The notes under the pieces were generated by a model. The model was not told where the DNA came from, did no database searches, and saw nothing but the letters and a program-made list of their open reading frames with translations. DNA of 64,000 nucleotides from Xanthobacter dioxanivorans. GTDB lineage: Bacteria > Pseudomonadota > Alphaproteobacteria > Rhizobiales > Xanthobacteraceae. Below, one piece after another: positions 52,588 to 62,559 of this stretch; within the stretch, counting starts at the first letter, position 1; each line of letters opens with the position of its first letter. The translations under genes and the position numbers were made by a program. Location: positions 5,188,501 to 5,252,500 of the forward strand of contig NZ_CP063362.1 in the NCBI RefSeq assembly GCF_016807805.1, given 5' to 3'.

Positions 52588-54996
52588 TCAATTGTCGGTC
52601 GAATACCACGCCGCCATGTTGGCCTCGATTGCGTTGCGATCGGCATCAGAAAGAGTGTCGGTGAACTCGACTATCTCGGACCAATGCCCTTGGATGCCGG
52701 CGAACGTCGCGCCGTTGTGCTGCCCGAAAATACACTTTCGAGCGATCGTGAATACTCCAGAGCGCGTGTAGGCTTTGGTCTCCGTGGTGGAGCCATCCTG
52801 CCTCATCACCAGAGACGACCCGCTGTCGATCACCCCGACCGTGTGATAGCCGGCATTGACCGCCACCTGTGGAGAGGTGTTGCTTGTTTCGATCGCCGTT
52901 CCGGCATCATTGGTGATCGTCCGAGACAGGGTGTTACCGCTCGACCCGACTGCAAGCGGAGCGTACCGCGGGTTGGAGCCGGCAGAGCCGCACTCCATGG
53001 AGATCGCCCCGCCGCCGGTTGCCCGCAGCACCGCGAAAACCGATGCCTTGCCGGCCGCATACAAGCCCGGCGTGGTGTTTTCCAGAACACGCAGGCCGTC
53101 CATCGTCTGATCTGCGGCGGGTCGGCCATTGACCTTGTTGATGACGCCGCCCGAAACGATCCTCGGCTGATTGGCGGTGTTAGCCTGGGCCAAGTCCGCC
53201 CCGCCAGACTGGCTGTATGTCGTCACGATATAGCCGTCACCAGCCCCGCAGAAAGCGAGCAATGCCGCCTCGTCAAGGATCTTCGACGCCGTCTGTGGAA
53301 TATCCTGTTGCGTGTTATCGGACGAGCGGCGGACCCTGATGAGGTTTCCGGTATAACTTTCCTTAACACGGCGAGATACTGATATATAGTTGAACACCGC
53401 CGCCTTTGCACCACTCGACAGGGCATCATCAAGGATGTCAATGACTGTTGTTGCCGTAGTCGATGGGGACGATGCAAGCCCGTTCCCTGCCGCATTGCTC
53501 GCGGCCATCCGCAGATAGTACGTGGTGAGCGGGTTGAGCCCAACATAGGTATAGCTTGGGGATGCCAAGCCGGACGCCGCGACAGTCCACGCCGCATCAT
53601 CAAGAGAATACTCTGCGATGTACGATGTGGCCCGTGCCGCCGGGGCCGCAGTGATCGCAATGGTGGACTGCGTGATAGCCCCCACCGTCAATCCAGTGAC
53701 CTGCGCCGGCAGAGACACTGTCACCGCTGACGTTTCAGACCACCCCGATATGCCGTTTTCGTTCCGCGACCTTACTCGCACCTGATAGCTGCTATCCTCC
53801 ACGATGTCCGTGATCTGCGCGGCAGGGAGGTCCCTTTGCCCGCAATCAACGTTCGCCGTCACGAGAGGCCCGGCTGGCTTGGATAGGTCGGCCCAAGCGC
53901 CCCCGCCGACGGCATACTGAATGTCGTAATCCGTGACGCGGCACAAAGGGCGCGTCCACCAGATATGCAGCTCCGTCCCGATCTGCGCAGCTTGCACAAC
54001 AGTTGGGTCAGACGGCCGGGTGCCCACGACATTGTTGATGGCGATCGCATAAGCGTCCACCGCACCTCTTGCCAATATACGCTGCCCATCCGCGTTGAAG
54101 TGAGCGAAGTTAGTCCCGGTATCCATCTGATAGCCGGGGCCGGGGCCGTAGAAAAAGCTGGTGCGCGGCAGGCGACGGGCAACGTCGATACATACTTGAC
54201 GATTGATCGCATTGTTGAATAGCGGCGGGTCGACGATCTCATAGATGAAAGACCCCGCAATGATCGGTAGATCTGACACGCCGAGGCGCTCACGGAAGCC
54301 GTTAAAGATCGTGTCCTGCATGAGCTGGAAAGCGCTCGCCGTGGAGGATTGGTTCCCCTCCCCCTGATGCCAGATAATACCGGCGAAATACCAGTCGTAG
54401 CCGAGCGCCTCTGCGGCGGCTGCGGCCTTGTACATCTGGCGGATCGCGGACTCGTAGAGGTCGCTGCCCGGATTGAGCGGCGCATCGGGATCGGTTCCCG
54501 CGCCCCACGACAGGGATGGAAAAGGTTGGACGGCCGACATGGACGTTCCGCCAATGCCGCATGGTACAAGCAGGACCTTATGCGCCGGAACGAGACGGCT
54601 ATTCAAAATATCTCTGGCCGCAGACCACGCATGTCCCATGCCGTGCCCACCATCCACATGGTAAAGGGGCTCAGCCGCAATGGTAATCTTCTCCACATAC
54701 TTTCCAGCGCCGTCTGCGTTCCACAAGCCTACATCCAGAACGTTGGATGAGCTATAGGTGAGGATGCGGCTGTCCGGTAGTTCCGACCGCACCAAGTCGT
54801 ATCCTGTGGAGACGCTCCCTGTAATGGTGCTCGACGGGGCGCGTCCAACGGCATTGGACTGGCCGGCTACCATGAAAATGGCAAGGCGAAAATCCCAGGT
54901 ACTGGCATATATCGCCCCGCCGTTGTCTAGACGCTGAGTCGCGCGCGCGCTCAGCCCGAGCGCCTGTTCGGCGATAGCAAGTGCAGCGTCGGTCAT
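52588..54996 (-). CDS. Tailspike-like protein: acetylesterase, two FN3 domains and an arabinofuranosidase-B-like domain
   Basis: 802 residues. A SASA/SGNH-type esterase domain (about residues 30-320) has the nucleophile block MVAGQSNAVGR, the GIGGTSMS and IIWHQGEGNQ blocks and His in NFAHFNADGQRIL. Two fibronectin III domains follow (about 335-440 and 440-530). The C-terminal part, VFNYISVSRRVKESYTGNLI and VRRSSDNTQQDIPQT, DEAALLAFCGAGDGYIVTTY, PRIVSGGVINKVNGRPA, matches the arabinofuranosidase-B-like module often found in phage tail proteins. It probably binds and deacetylates a surface polysaccharide during adsorption. The ATG overlaps the stop of the small gene upstream. Confidence 0.85.
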   Translation of the reverse strand: MTDAALAIAEQALGLSARATQRLDNGGAIYASTWDFRLAIFMVAGQSNAVGRAPSSTITGSVSTGYDLVRSELPDSRILTYSSSNVLDVGLWNADGAGKYVEKITIAAEPLYHVDGGHGMGHAWSAARDILNSRLVPAHKVLLVPCGIGGTSMSAVQPFPSLSWGAGTDPDAPLNPGSDLYESAIRQMYKAAAAAEALGYDWYFAGIIWHQGEGNQSSTASAFQLMQDTIFNGFRERLGVSDLPIIAGSFIYEIVDPPLFNNAINRQVCIDVARRLPRTSFFYGPGPGYQMDTGTNFAHFNADGQRILARGAVDAYAIAINNVVGTRPSDPTVVQAAQIGTELHIWWTRPLCRVTDYDIQYAVGGGAWADLSKPAGPLVTANVDCGQRDLPAAQITDIVEDSSYQVRVRSRNENGISGWSETSAVTVSLPAQVTGLTVGAITQSTIAITAAPAARATSYIAEYSLDDAAWTVAASGLASPSYTYVGLNPLTTYYLRMAASNAAGNGLASSPSTTATTVIDILDDALSSGAKAAVFNYISVSRRVKESYTGNLIRVRRSSDNTQQDIPQTASKILDEAALLAFCGAGDGYIVTTYSQSGGADLAQANTANQPRIVSGGVINKVNGRPAADQTMDGLRVLENTTPGLYAAGKASVFAVLRATGGGAISMECGSAGSNPRYAPLAVGSSGNTLSRTITNDAGTAIETSNTSPQVAVNAGYHTVGVIDSGSSLVMRQDGSTTETKAYTRSGVFTIARKCIFGQHNGATFAGIQGHWSEIVEFTDTLSDADRNAIEANMAAWYSTDN

Positions 54997-55283
54997 TGCG
55001 CCTGACCCATGAGGTAGTTGACGGTCCCGGAAGTGAACGCGGTGCAGTTCAGGCTGTAGAGGACGCCCGGCATCACCTCGGCTGCGATTTCGGAGGCGGG
55101 GCCGGTCCAGACGTAAAGCTGCGTTCCCGCCGCCGTGAGCGGAAGCCACGTCACGCCGTTGTCAAAGCTGCGTTCCATCTGGACAGTCGCGACAAAAGTC
55201 CCCCAGAGCGAAACGTTGAACGCCGCGCCCTGCCGGGGGGTGAATGAGGCACTGCGGCCTGTTCCTGTGAAGGTGCCTTGCAT
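54993..55283 (-). CDS. Small virion-associated protein, unknown function
   Basis: 96 residues from ATG 55283 with AGGAG ribosome site: MQGTFTGTGRSASFTPRQGA, then beta-rich QMERSFDNGVTWLPLTAAGT and LYVWTGPASEIAAEVMPGVL. The beta-strand pattern resembles small phage tail or decoration proteins. Its stop overlaps the tailspike start, so the two are co-expressed and probably work together. Confidence 0.6.
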   Translation of the reverse strand: MQGTFTGTGRSASFTPRQGAAFNVSLWGTFVATVQMERSFDNGVTWLPLTAAGTQLYVWTGPASEIAAEVMPGVLYSLNCTAFTSGTVNYLMGQAQ

Positions 55284-55311
55284 GTGGCGTCTCCTCTTGG
55301 GGGAATAGAAA

Positions 55312-55335
55312 AAGCCGCCCGGTGAGGGGCGGCTT
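55312..55335 (-). terminator. Intrinsic terminator on the minus strand
   Basis: The minus strand reads AAGCCGCCC, loop CTCACC, GGGCGGCTT and then TTT: a 9-bp stem with a T-tract. It lies after the large ejection-protein gene and before the small tail gene, so it can attenuate or end transcription of the virion operon. The plus-strand lipoprotein gene starts just to its right. Confidence 0.7.
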
Positions 55336-55391
55336 GGAAAGGCGGGCCAACGGGTGCTAGCGTGTGCTTTCAACCGTTGAGGGAGGTTTCT

Positions 55392-55649
55392 GTGAGGTAC
55401 TTGGTGGCTTTGGCTTTGGCGCTTGTCGCGAGCGGGTGCGCCTCAAGCACACCGGGCGAAGGAGAGGCCCTGATGTCTGCCGGAGACATCCGCGCCAAGG
55501 ACGAAGGGAAGTGCCGAAGCTATGGAATCGCCCCCGGCACAGAGCCATTCTCCGCCTGCCTCATGAAGCAAGACGAAATCCGCGCTGGTGTTCAGTCTTC
55601 GAATACCGCCGCCGCTACGGCCTTTATCGCGAGCCGCTACGGTCGGTAG
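55392..55649 (+). CDS. Small prophage lipoprotein on the opposite strand (moron-like)
   Basis: 85 residues from GTG 55392 with ribosome site GGGAGG. Lipoprotein signal MRYLVALALALVASGCASST with lipobox ASGC (Cys16). The mature part has two further Cys (KCRSYGIAPGTEPFSACLMK) and a short helical end (NTAAATAFIASRYGR). It is the only rightward gene inside the leftward virion block and overlaps the end of the ejection gene by 26 nt tail to tail. Separate promoter and strand are typical of a lysogeny-expressed accessory gene; a role such as superinfection exclusion is a guess. Confidence 0.65.
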   Translation: MRYLVALALALVASGCASSTPGEGEALMSAGDIRAKDEGKCRSYGIAPGTEPFSACLMKQDEIRAGVQSSNTAAATAFIASRYGR

Positions 55650-58600
55650 CATCAGCTTTGCTCATGGCGTCGGTGCCAGACAGGACCGCCACCCGCGCCA
55701 GAGCCTGTCGCAGGCTGATACTCGGGCCGGCCCTTTCGGCCACCGGCTTCAGCAGAGAGCGCGCAAGGTCCGGGTTAAGCATCGCGTCCCGGATCAGCGT
55801 ATCCACCTTGACGATGCCGGCATTGCGAAGGGCCTGTACACCGGCCGCGCCGAGGAGGCTAAGCCCCCCCGTCGAGAAGCCGGTCATGGCCCCGAGCGCG
55901 CCGGCCCCGCCGAGGGCCTGAGGCGTGAGAAGGTGGGACAGGAGCGAGCGCTTCTGCTTTACCATCTCGGCAAGGTTCTGCGCCGTATCGGACCCGCCAG
56001 GGATCTTCACCGAGACAATCGACCGGTTGGCCCGGCTCAGGTCGTCCGCCATGCGCTCTAGCAGGTTCACCTCCTGCGGCTTAAACACCGCCCGCAGGGC
56101 CTCGGCATTCTTGCGCACGAAGGTCTGAAACTGGTCCGAGCGGATCAGCTTCTGTTCGCTGGTGGCCGCCTCGGTGTTGGAGATGAACTTGGTCTGGATG
56201 TGATCCGCGATGGCCTTGCGGAGCCCTTCACGGGCGTCCTTGTTGCCGGCCGTCTCGTTGGCCAACTTCCGCATCTGCTGAACGGCGTCCTGCTTTTCAA
56301 AGATGCCGCCGACGATGCGTGTCACATCCTGGGGGTTGTCCACATTGAGGAGCCGCCCGACTACGCCGGCCTGATAGCCGTCCAGCGTCTCTTTCCGGGC
56401 CTGTGCGAGACTGGCGACGGCCTCGGATGCGGCGACGGGATCGGCGAGCTTCGCGTCTACCTCCGGTAGGGCACGCAGGGCATCCTCATGCCGCGAGCGC
56501 CAGAGCGCAACTTTCTTCGGGTCCAACGTTCCGTCATCCCGCATGGCCGCGCGCTTCAGGTCAGAAACGGCATAGTCCTCCAGAAGAGGCTTCGCCCGCG
56601 CGTCACCGATGGCCCCAACGAACTTGTTGACGCTCTCAAACCCGCCCGGCCCTGAGCGGAAGATGCGCCCGCCCACGTCTCCGTCAAGAATACCCTCGGG
56701 GATCAGACGGGCATCGGCAAGCATCTTGGCCGCCTTCTCTGCGGTCCCCACGCTCTTGTGGAAGTCCGGGAAGGCACGCAGGGCGTCAAAATTCTTGTCC
56801 CGCCAGCGCTCATAGAGCTTGGGATCGAGGACGCCATTCTTGACTGCGTTGTCCTTCAGATCGGCCATGGCCGCATCGCGAAGGAGCAGCATCGCTGCCG
56901 CATCATTACCAACCGCCTGCCGGAATGCCTGAACAGAGCGGAACCCTTCCACGCCGGGGCGGATGATGCGGCCGGGGACCGAAACATCAGCGACCTTGAA
57001 GTTGTCCGCCGCAGGCCCGCGCAGGATATCACCCACCGGGCCTTCATCGAAGGTGCGGGCGCGCTCCTTCGTGGCGGCCGACGCGGCCTTCAGTCTCTCG
57101 GCGGCTCCGGCGTCGAAGTTGGGCTGGAGGTTGTCGGGGAAGAGGCTAGAGCCTTGTACGCCCGGACCTCCCGCAGGATCTCCAGATCCCCCTCGCGCTT
57201 GGCTCGCGCCTCCTGCTGCTGAAGAAAAAGTGGCCTGAGGCCCGGCTCCAGCCGCGCCATCGCCAATTGCATCGCTTCGCCCGGCTTCAGCTTGTCCGAC
57301 ACGCAGTTCATCAGCCCTTTGGGCAAGCCGGGCAGCAACTGTGTCCGCCTCGGACATCTGGCCTGCCTGCACCGCCTGCTGTTCCACCGCAGCCTTGTTC
57401 GCCACCGCGTTCTCAATGTCACGCTCGATGGCGCCGCGAAGCTGCGTCAACCTTCCATATACAACGGTCTTTCCACGCGCGCCACGCTCATCCGCCATGG
57501 CATCAGAAACCCGGCTGCGGAACGCCGTTAGGTCTTTGAAGGGGATGACCTCCGGGAGGCGCGCGGCATCCGCGAAGATAGCGGCCTCTTCCCCAGCCAT
57601 GGGCTGGGCCAGCTTGGACATGGAAGACAGGATATCCCGAGCGCCGGAGCGGGTGCCCACAACGGGAAGCGCCAGAGAGCCGTCAGGATCGACGGCGCCC
57701 CAAAGCTGGTTCTCCCTCTCCTTCGCAACTGCGCGCGCACCAAGCGCCTTCTGCCGCAGATCAGCTCCGTAGGCTTCTGGCATCCGATCGCCGCCAAGGG
57801 CCTTCACAGCGCCTTCCGCCTCGGCCTGTGCCGCTGCCACCTTGGGGGCTTCAATGCCCCTCAGGGCGGCCCCATAGGCATCAGCCGGCATATCCCCGCC
57901 AAGGGCCTTGGTGCGCTCTACAGCAACGCCGGTCGCATCGCCGATAGCGCGGGCCGATTCCGCGTCGATCATCCCGAGGTGATCGCGAAGCGCCTGCGAG
58001 ACCGCTTCAGGGTGCCCGGCAGGCTGCACAGTGCCGAGCGCATCCAGCCGAGCCGCATTCTGTTCGGCCGCGCGCTGCTGGAATGCCTCAGGATTGGACC
58101 GGGCAACACCGCGTTCAAGGCCGCCAAGGCCCATGTCTCCCGTCAACTGGAACGTCGTCGGCTGGGAGCCGGGCACCAGCTCGCGGGGCGCATTGTCGAT
58201 TGCCTGGATAGCCGCATTCGGATCTGTTGCACGCTCGCGAAGCTGGGCACCGGCCGCACGCTCCTGAGCGCCCGGCGTGACAAGAGCGTAGTTGTCCGCC
58301 GCCTTCACCGCCTGCTGAACGCCACGAGGTGCCGCAGCCATACCGGCTCCGGCGACACCGCCGACGAGATTTCCCGCGAGTTCACCAAGAGGGCGATACT
58401 TCTCCCCGCCTGCCTCAGTGGCGATATCACCACCGACATACCCGCCCGCGCCGGCCGCGGCACCAACGCCGGCATTCGACGCGATATTGGCGGCGGTCTT
58501 CGATTCCCCGAAGATCGAGCCGAGCACCCTCATTGCGGTATCGCCCACGACGCCGGCTTTGTTCAGTGCCCCCAGCATGGCCTCCGGGGCGATCATGTAC

Positions 58601-59555
58601 CCGGCGCCTTCACCGGCCGCGCGCGCCACCTTCTCGCCGGTCGTATTGGCCTGCACCTGTGCGGGATCGTTCACGCCCACGGCCGTCATGGCACGCGTGA
58701 TGGAGCCACTGCCGCCGATGGGGTCGTGGACGCGGGGCAGTTCAGCCCCGGTCACGGCCTCGACGCCGGATAGGCCCTTATTCACCAGCCAAGACGCAGC
58801 GTCCACCGGGGCGCCCAACGTGGTCGCGATGGCGCTGTTCACGCCCGCCGTAGCGTTGTTGAACAGACCGCCCTTTGGAGCCGCTTCCTGCTGAGTAGAG
58901 GTGGGCTTCGGGATCAGATCGTCGAACATGGCGCCGCCAGCGGCCGAAAGCGTCTGGTCAGGCGCGGGCTGCTGCGCCGGGATCAAATCATCGAACAGGC
59001 CAGTCGCGGGCATCGGGGCCTCTTTCGGGGTTGCCTGTGGACGCGGCGGGATCGGATCGGCACCGGGCACCGGACGAATGGCACCCTCGATAGCCTGCAC
59101 CCCGGCCGGGCGCGCCGGCTCTCCGGTAAAAGCCATGGGGGCGCTGTCTCGCGGGATGAACTGAACCCCAGAAAGGCCCTGGTTGGTGTCCCGCGCGCCA
59201 AGGTCGCGCCCCACCGGAACGTCGAACCGGCCTTCAGGGGCTGTCTTGAATGCGCCCCCGGTGTCATGCACCACGACGGGAACATCCTTCAGCGTGTAGC
59301 GCTGGCCTCCGACCTGATAGGAGACCTCAGGCATGGTGTATTGGCGCCCGTAGAGGGACGGGTTCCCGGCCACGGTCACGTAGGGGCTGGCACCAGTCCG
59401 GAAATCCTCAAGGGTGCGCACCATGGCCTGACCATCCGGGCCGGGGCGCGACGCCTCATAGCCGCCTTCCATCTGGTCCCCGCCGCGCTGGGGGAATAGG
59501 TGGTAGCGCGGGGGACAATGCCCCCCGATGGGATCAGGTCATCGAACAGGCCCAT
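55624..59555 (-). CDS. Large phage ejection-type/internal virion protein, frameshifted in this sequence
   Basis: A continuous frame covers 59472 to 55624 (1282 residues), but the true start is ATG 59555 (MGLFDDLIPSGGIVP), 3 nt after the upstream stop. The two join if the C run read at 59490-59494 (minus strand) has six bases instead of five, giving ..TTYSPQRGGDQMEGGYEASR.. and 1310 residues. The first 100 or so residues include YVTVAGNPSLYGRQY and VVVHDTGGAFKTAPEGRFDV, resembling a 3D/RlpA-like barrel. FDDLIP occurs three times. The rest is long, Ala-rich and helical with glycine-zipper segments, as expected for a protein that crosses the cell envelope during DNA entry. Confidence 0.72.
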
Positions 59556-59558
59556 GCG

Positions 59559-61006
59559 TCAGATCCCCGCCGTATCCACGCCCATTTGCTGCAAGCGCTT
59601 CATCACCGCATCGCGGGGCGCGCCACGGGCAATCGCCGCCTTGGCCTGCGCCAGCGCATCATTGGGTGCGGCCTGCGCGGCCTTCGGTGCACCCTGTGTA
59701 GGCGTAGGCGCGGAACTCGTAGGCGTCGCCGCCCCCGGCTGGGCACCCTGCCCCGCGGCAGTCGGCTGCGGAGCCTTGGTCGGGTCTTCCCAGCCCTTGG
59801 GCGGCTTGTAGGAAGGGCCAGCCTCGCGGAAGAGCCCTTGGATTGAGGACTCCCGGTTCTGGCGCTTCTGCGCGATCACCTCCGGGGTATCGCCCGGCTG
59901 CGGGAAATATTGCTGTCTGGCGTTCGCGAACTCGCTATCGCTGATGACGGCGCCAGATTCGCGGCGGAGCACCGAGTTGATGAAGTTCCGCTGCGCCTGC
60001 TCCACCTTCTGGCGGGCCTCAGATGACACGGCGTTCGCCACTGCTGGGGCGCGCCCGCCTAGGGCGCTAGATACAGCCGCCCCGGCCGCGCCGGCCCACC
60101 CGCTGTTGATGTTCTCGTTTTGGTTGATGATGTCGTGGGACTGCGCCATGCGGTCGGCGAAAGTCGCGGCCTTGCCCTGCCCTTCGGTGTAGGAACCATT
60201 GGCATAGGGGTTGAGTTGCGGACCCTTCTTCGCCTCCGTCTCAGCCTGCGCCACCGATCCCCGGTAGCCAGGGGAGGCCGGCCCACCGGGGATCGGCTCT
60301 TCTCCCGTGGCTGTCTTGCGAAAGCCCGGAGACGCCGGCTGTAGGCCGGGCTGTGCGTCGATTTCCTTCTGGCTTCGATAGAGGCCAAGCCGACGCTGAT
60401 CTTCCGCCGCCCAATTGGCTCGCTCAAGGTGCATCTTCGCCATGGCTTCCGGGTTGAGCGCCCCAGCCGCAGCGGTCTTCAATTCGTCGATGCTGCCGAA
60501 CTGCTGGGAATAGCTCTTGCCGTCCGGGGCGCGCCATGTGAACTTGTAGCCCTGTTGCCCATTTGCACCGGGCACGGCTTCCGACCCAGCAAGAACATAG
60601 CCGGCGGGAAGATAGCCCTTCGTGGTCGCAAGCTCGGTGAACGCCTTTCCAGCATCCTCGAAAGAGCCAGCCGTGAGAACCCGGCCGAACGCGGCGGTGC
60701 CACGGCGCGCGGCGTCGCTTTCGCCCCACTTCTGGAGCGCCGCGGCCTGTTCCACATTTCCGTTCTGGATATAGGTCTGCGTCAGCTTAGGAAGGGCGTT
60801 CTGCGTCCAGTAGTCGGTATACTTGTCCGGCGTGGTCTTGCCGGCCGCCACATCCGCATCAAAGGCGGACTTGACTTCCGTGTTCACGCCTTCGATAGCT
60901 TTTTGCTGGTCGTTGCGTCGCTGAGTATCCTGCCACCTCTGACCGAGGCCGAGCCCCCCGCGAACCCCTGCGTGAAAGCCCCAAGGCCGAGCCCATAGTT
61001 CGCCAT
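59559..61006 (-). CDS. Phage DNA-transfer/ejection-type protein, frameshifted in this sequence
   Basis: The start ATG 61006 overlaps the upstream stop (ATGA) and gives MANYGLGLGAFTQGFAGG. The main frame joins at LGLGQRWQDTQRR. One base is missing from the C run 60954-60959 (six read, seven needed); adding it gives a 482-residue protein. The diagnostic part is NFINSVLRRESGAVISDSEF followed by RQQYFPQPGDTPEVIAQKRQ, a segment I recognise from phage DNA-transfer and internal virion proteins. The C-terminal 90 residues are Pro/Ala-rich linker plus a short helix. Probably injected into the host with the genome. Confidence 0.75.
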
Positions 61007-62142
61007 CACGCGGCCTCCACTTCACGATTCCCGGGATACGCACCAAGGCCGACCTGTTGTGCGATCCGGTCAACCTTGCGGCTCACATCCTGAACCGCCC
61101 TCATGGTAAGGCCGAGGGCATCCTGAACCTTGATGGATTTTCCATCGCCAAGGCCGGTCACGCGCTGCATATCCTCTGCATATGGGCCGACATGCTCGCC
61201 ACCATCTTCGATGCCCGGCATATAGCGCCAGCGCTCCACGGGGAGGCTGTCCACCGCAGCAAGGGCCGCGCCTTCCGGAATCTCCTCTTTGTCGGTCTTC
61301 ACTTCTTCCGAGGAGAAAAACGACGCCGCCGCACCCAGCCCTGTGCCGAGGGCGCTGTACAGGCCGGCTGTATTCGCCGCATTGGCAGAGTTTTGCGCAT
61401 TATAGGCGCTGAGTTGCGCGTTGTAGAGGTTGCCCAGCGTCGCCGCCTGACCAGCATAGCCCTGCATCGCTCCGGAATACCCCTGCATCGGGATCGCCGT
61501 GGACGTAAGGAACTGTTGGTTCGCCTGCGTGAGCGCGCCCGTCGCGGCCTGCCCGGCCCCGAGCCCGAGCTGAGTTCCAGCCATGGCCTGCCCCGGAAGT
61601 GCCGCCCCAAGCCCTACGGCGTTCATCCGAAGTGCCTGCCCCGTGTTCCGCGTCGTCTCTCGCGCGTCGTTCTTCGCTCCGGCCACGGCGAGGGCGGAAT
61701 TGAGATCAGAGGCCCGCTGCGTCCCCTGGAAGCGCCCCGAGTTGGGATTGACGCCCATGGACGCCTGTTGCCGCTCCGTGGCCGCCCGCTGGCCTGCAAT
61801 GGCGCTCTGCGTGTCCGCCCCGGCCGCCGCCGCTGCCGCTGCCTGTGCTTCCGGCGTGTCGTAGTTCTTCGCGTCGTTGATGATCTGGTCTTGCAGCGGG
61901 ACGAACGTGTTTTCGTACCGCGCCCGATCCGTCGCCGCATTGGTGAGGGCCGTATCCTGTGCCCCAAGCGCCGCGCCCGAAACAGCGCCGGCTGTAGCAT
62001 CGATGCCCGTCTGCCGGTCCTGTGCCGTCGCATAGGCGTCGTTGGCGAAGTTCAGCCACGCATTGCCCGTCGCCGCCTGCGCATTCGCAGCCTTCTTGAT
62101 GTTCGGATCCGGCATCGGCGCATCGCCGCTGTCCTTGCCCAT
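61006..62142 (-). CDS. Phage protein: Ala/Gln-rich helical region fused to an S74 intramolecular chaperone domain
   Basis: 378 residues. Residues 1-270 are Ala/Gln/Asn-rich helices with repeated GYSGAMQGYAGQAATLGNLY-like stretches and a hydrophobic segment (AGLYSALGTGLGAAASFF), resembling ejection-protein sequence. Residues 275-370 match the S74 chaperone: SSEEVKTDKEEIPEGAALAA, WRYMPGIEDGGEHVGPYAED, LGLTMRAVQDVSRKVDRI. The self-cleaving Ser and Lys of the S(D/S)xRLK motif are present as Ser277 and Lys282, so the C-terminal domain may be cut off after trimer folding. S74 is usual on tail fibres; here it sits among ejection genes. Confidence 0.75.
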   Translation of the reverse strand: MGKDSGDAPMPDPNIKKAANAQAATGNAWLNFANDAYATAQDRQTGIDATAGAVSGAALGAQDTALTNAATDRARYENTFVPLQDQIINDAKNYDTPEAQAAAAAAAGADTQSAIAGQRAATERQQASMGVNPNSGRFQGTQRASDLNSALAVAGAKNDARETTRNTGQALRMNAVGLGAALPGQAMAGTQLGLGAGQAATGALTQANQQFLTSTAIPMQGYSGAMQGYAGQAATLGNLYNAQLSAYNAQNSANAANTAGLYSALGTGLGAAASFFSSEEVKTDKEEIPEGAALAAVDSLPVERWRYMPGIEDGGEHVGPYAEDMQRVTGLGDGKSIKVQDALGLTMRAVQDVSRKVDRIAQQVGLGAYPGNREVEAA

Positions 62143-62145
62143 GCC

Positions 62146-62559
62146 TCAGCCCTCCGATATCCATTTGCATTCGCGCCGGAGCATCCCGAGCACGATCACA
62201 TCCCCGTCCAGCGCTTCTTCCCGAAGCACCCCTTCGTCCTGAAACCCGATATGCCGCGCGAACCTCAATGAGGCCGCGTTGCTCGCCGAGATCAACCCCG
62301 TCACCCGGCGGAACCCGCACTGAAGGAAGGGATAGGCGAACATGCGGAACAGGAAATCCTGGGTGAGCCAGCGCCCCGAACCATCGGAGGCAATGTGCAT
62401 CGCGCACGAGCCGGGGGAGAACGTGTCATAGGCCGCGACCGCGACTAGAACCCCATTCCGTTCAAGCCCGATCGCCCGCGCATCCGAGCGGAACGCTGCA
62501 ATCCCGATCCGGCCCGCCGCCCACGCCAGATAGCGCTCCGGGTCAGAATAAACGGTCAC
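62146..62559 (-). CDS. GNAT-family acetyltransferase within the virion operon
   Basis: About 137 residues from GTG 62559, which overlaps the upstream stop (GTGA). The GNAT core is visible: RNGVLVAVAAYDTFSPGSCA, LTQDFLFRMFAYPFLQCGFR, RVTGLISASNAASLRFARHI and GFQDEGVLREE, the acetyl-CoA V/I-x-x-x-N-x-x-S...GF pattern. GNAT genes are found among podovirus head/tail genes; the acceptor is not known. A longer frame to 62571 is less likely. Confidence 0.78.
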   Translation of the reverse strand: MTVYSDPERYLAWAAGRIGIAAFRSDARAIGLERNGVLVAVAAYDTFSPGSCAMHIASDGSGRWLTQDFLFRMFAYPFLQCGFRRVTGLISASNAASLRFARHIGFQDEGVLREEALDGDVIVLGMLRRECKWISEG

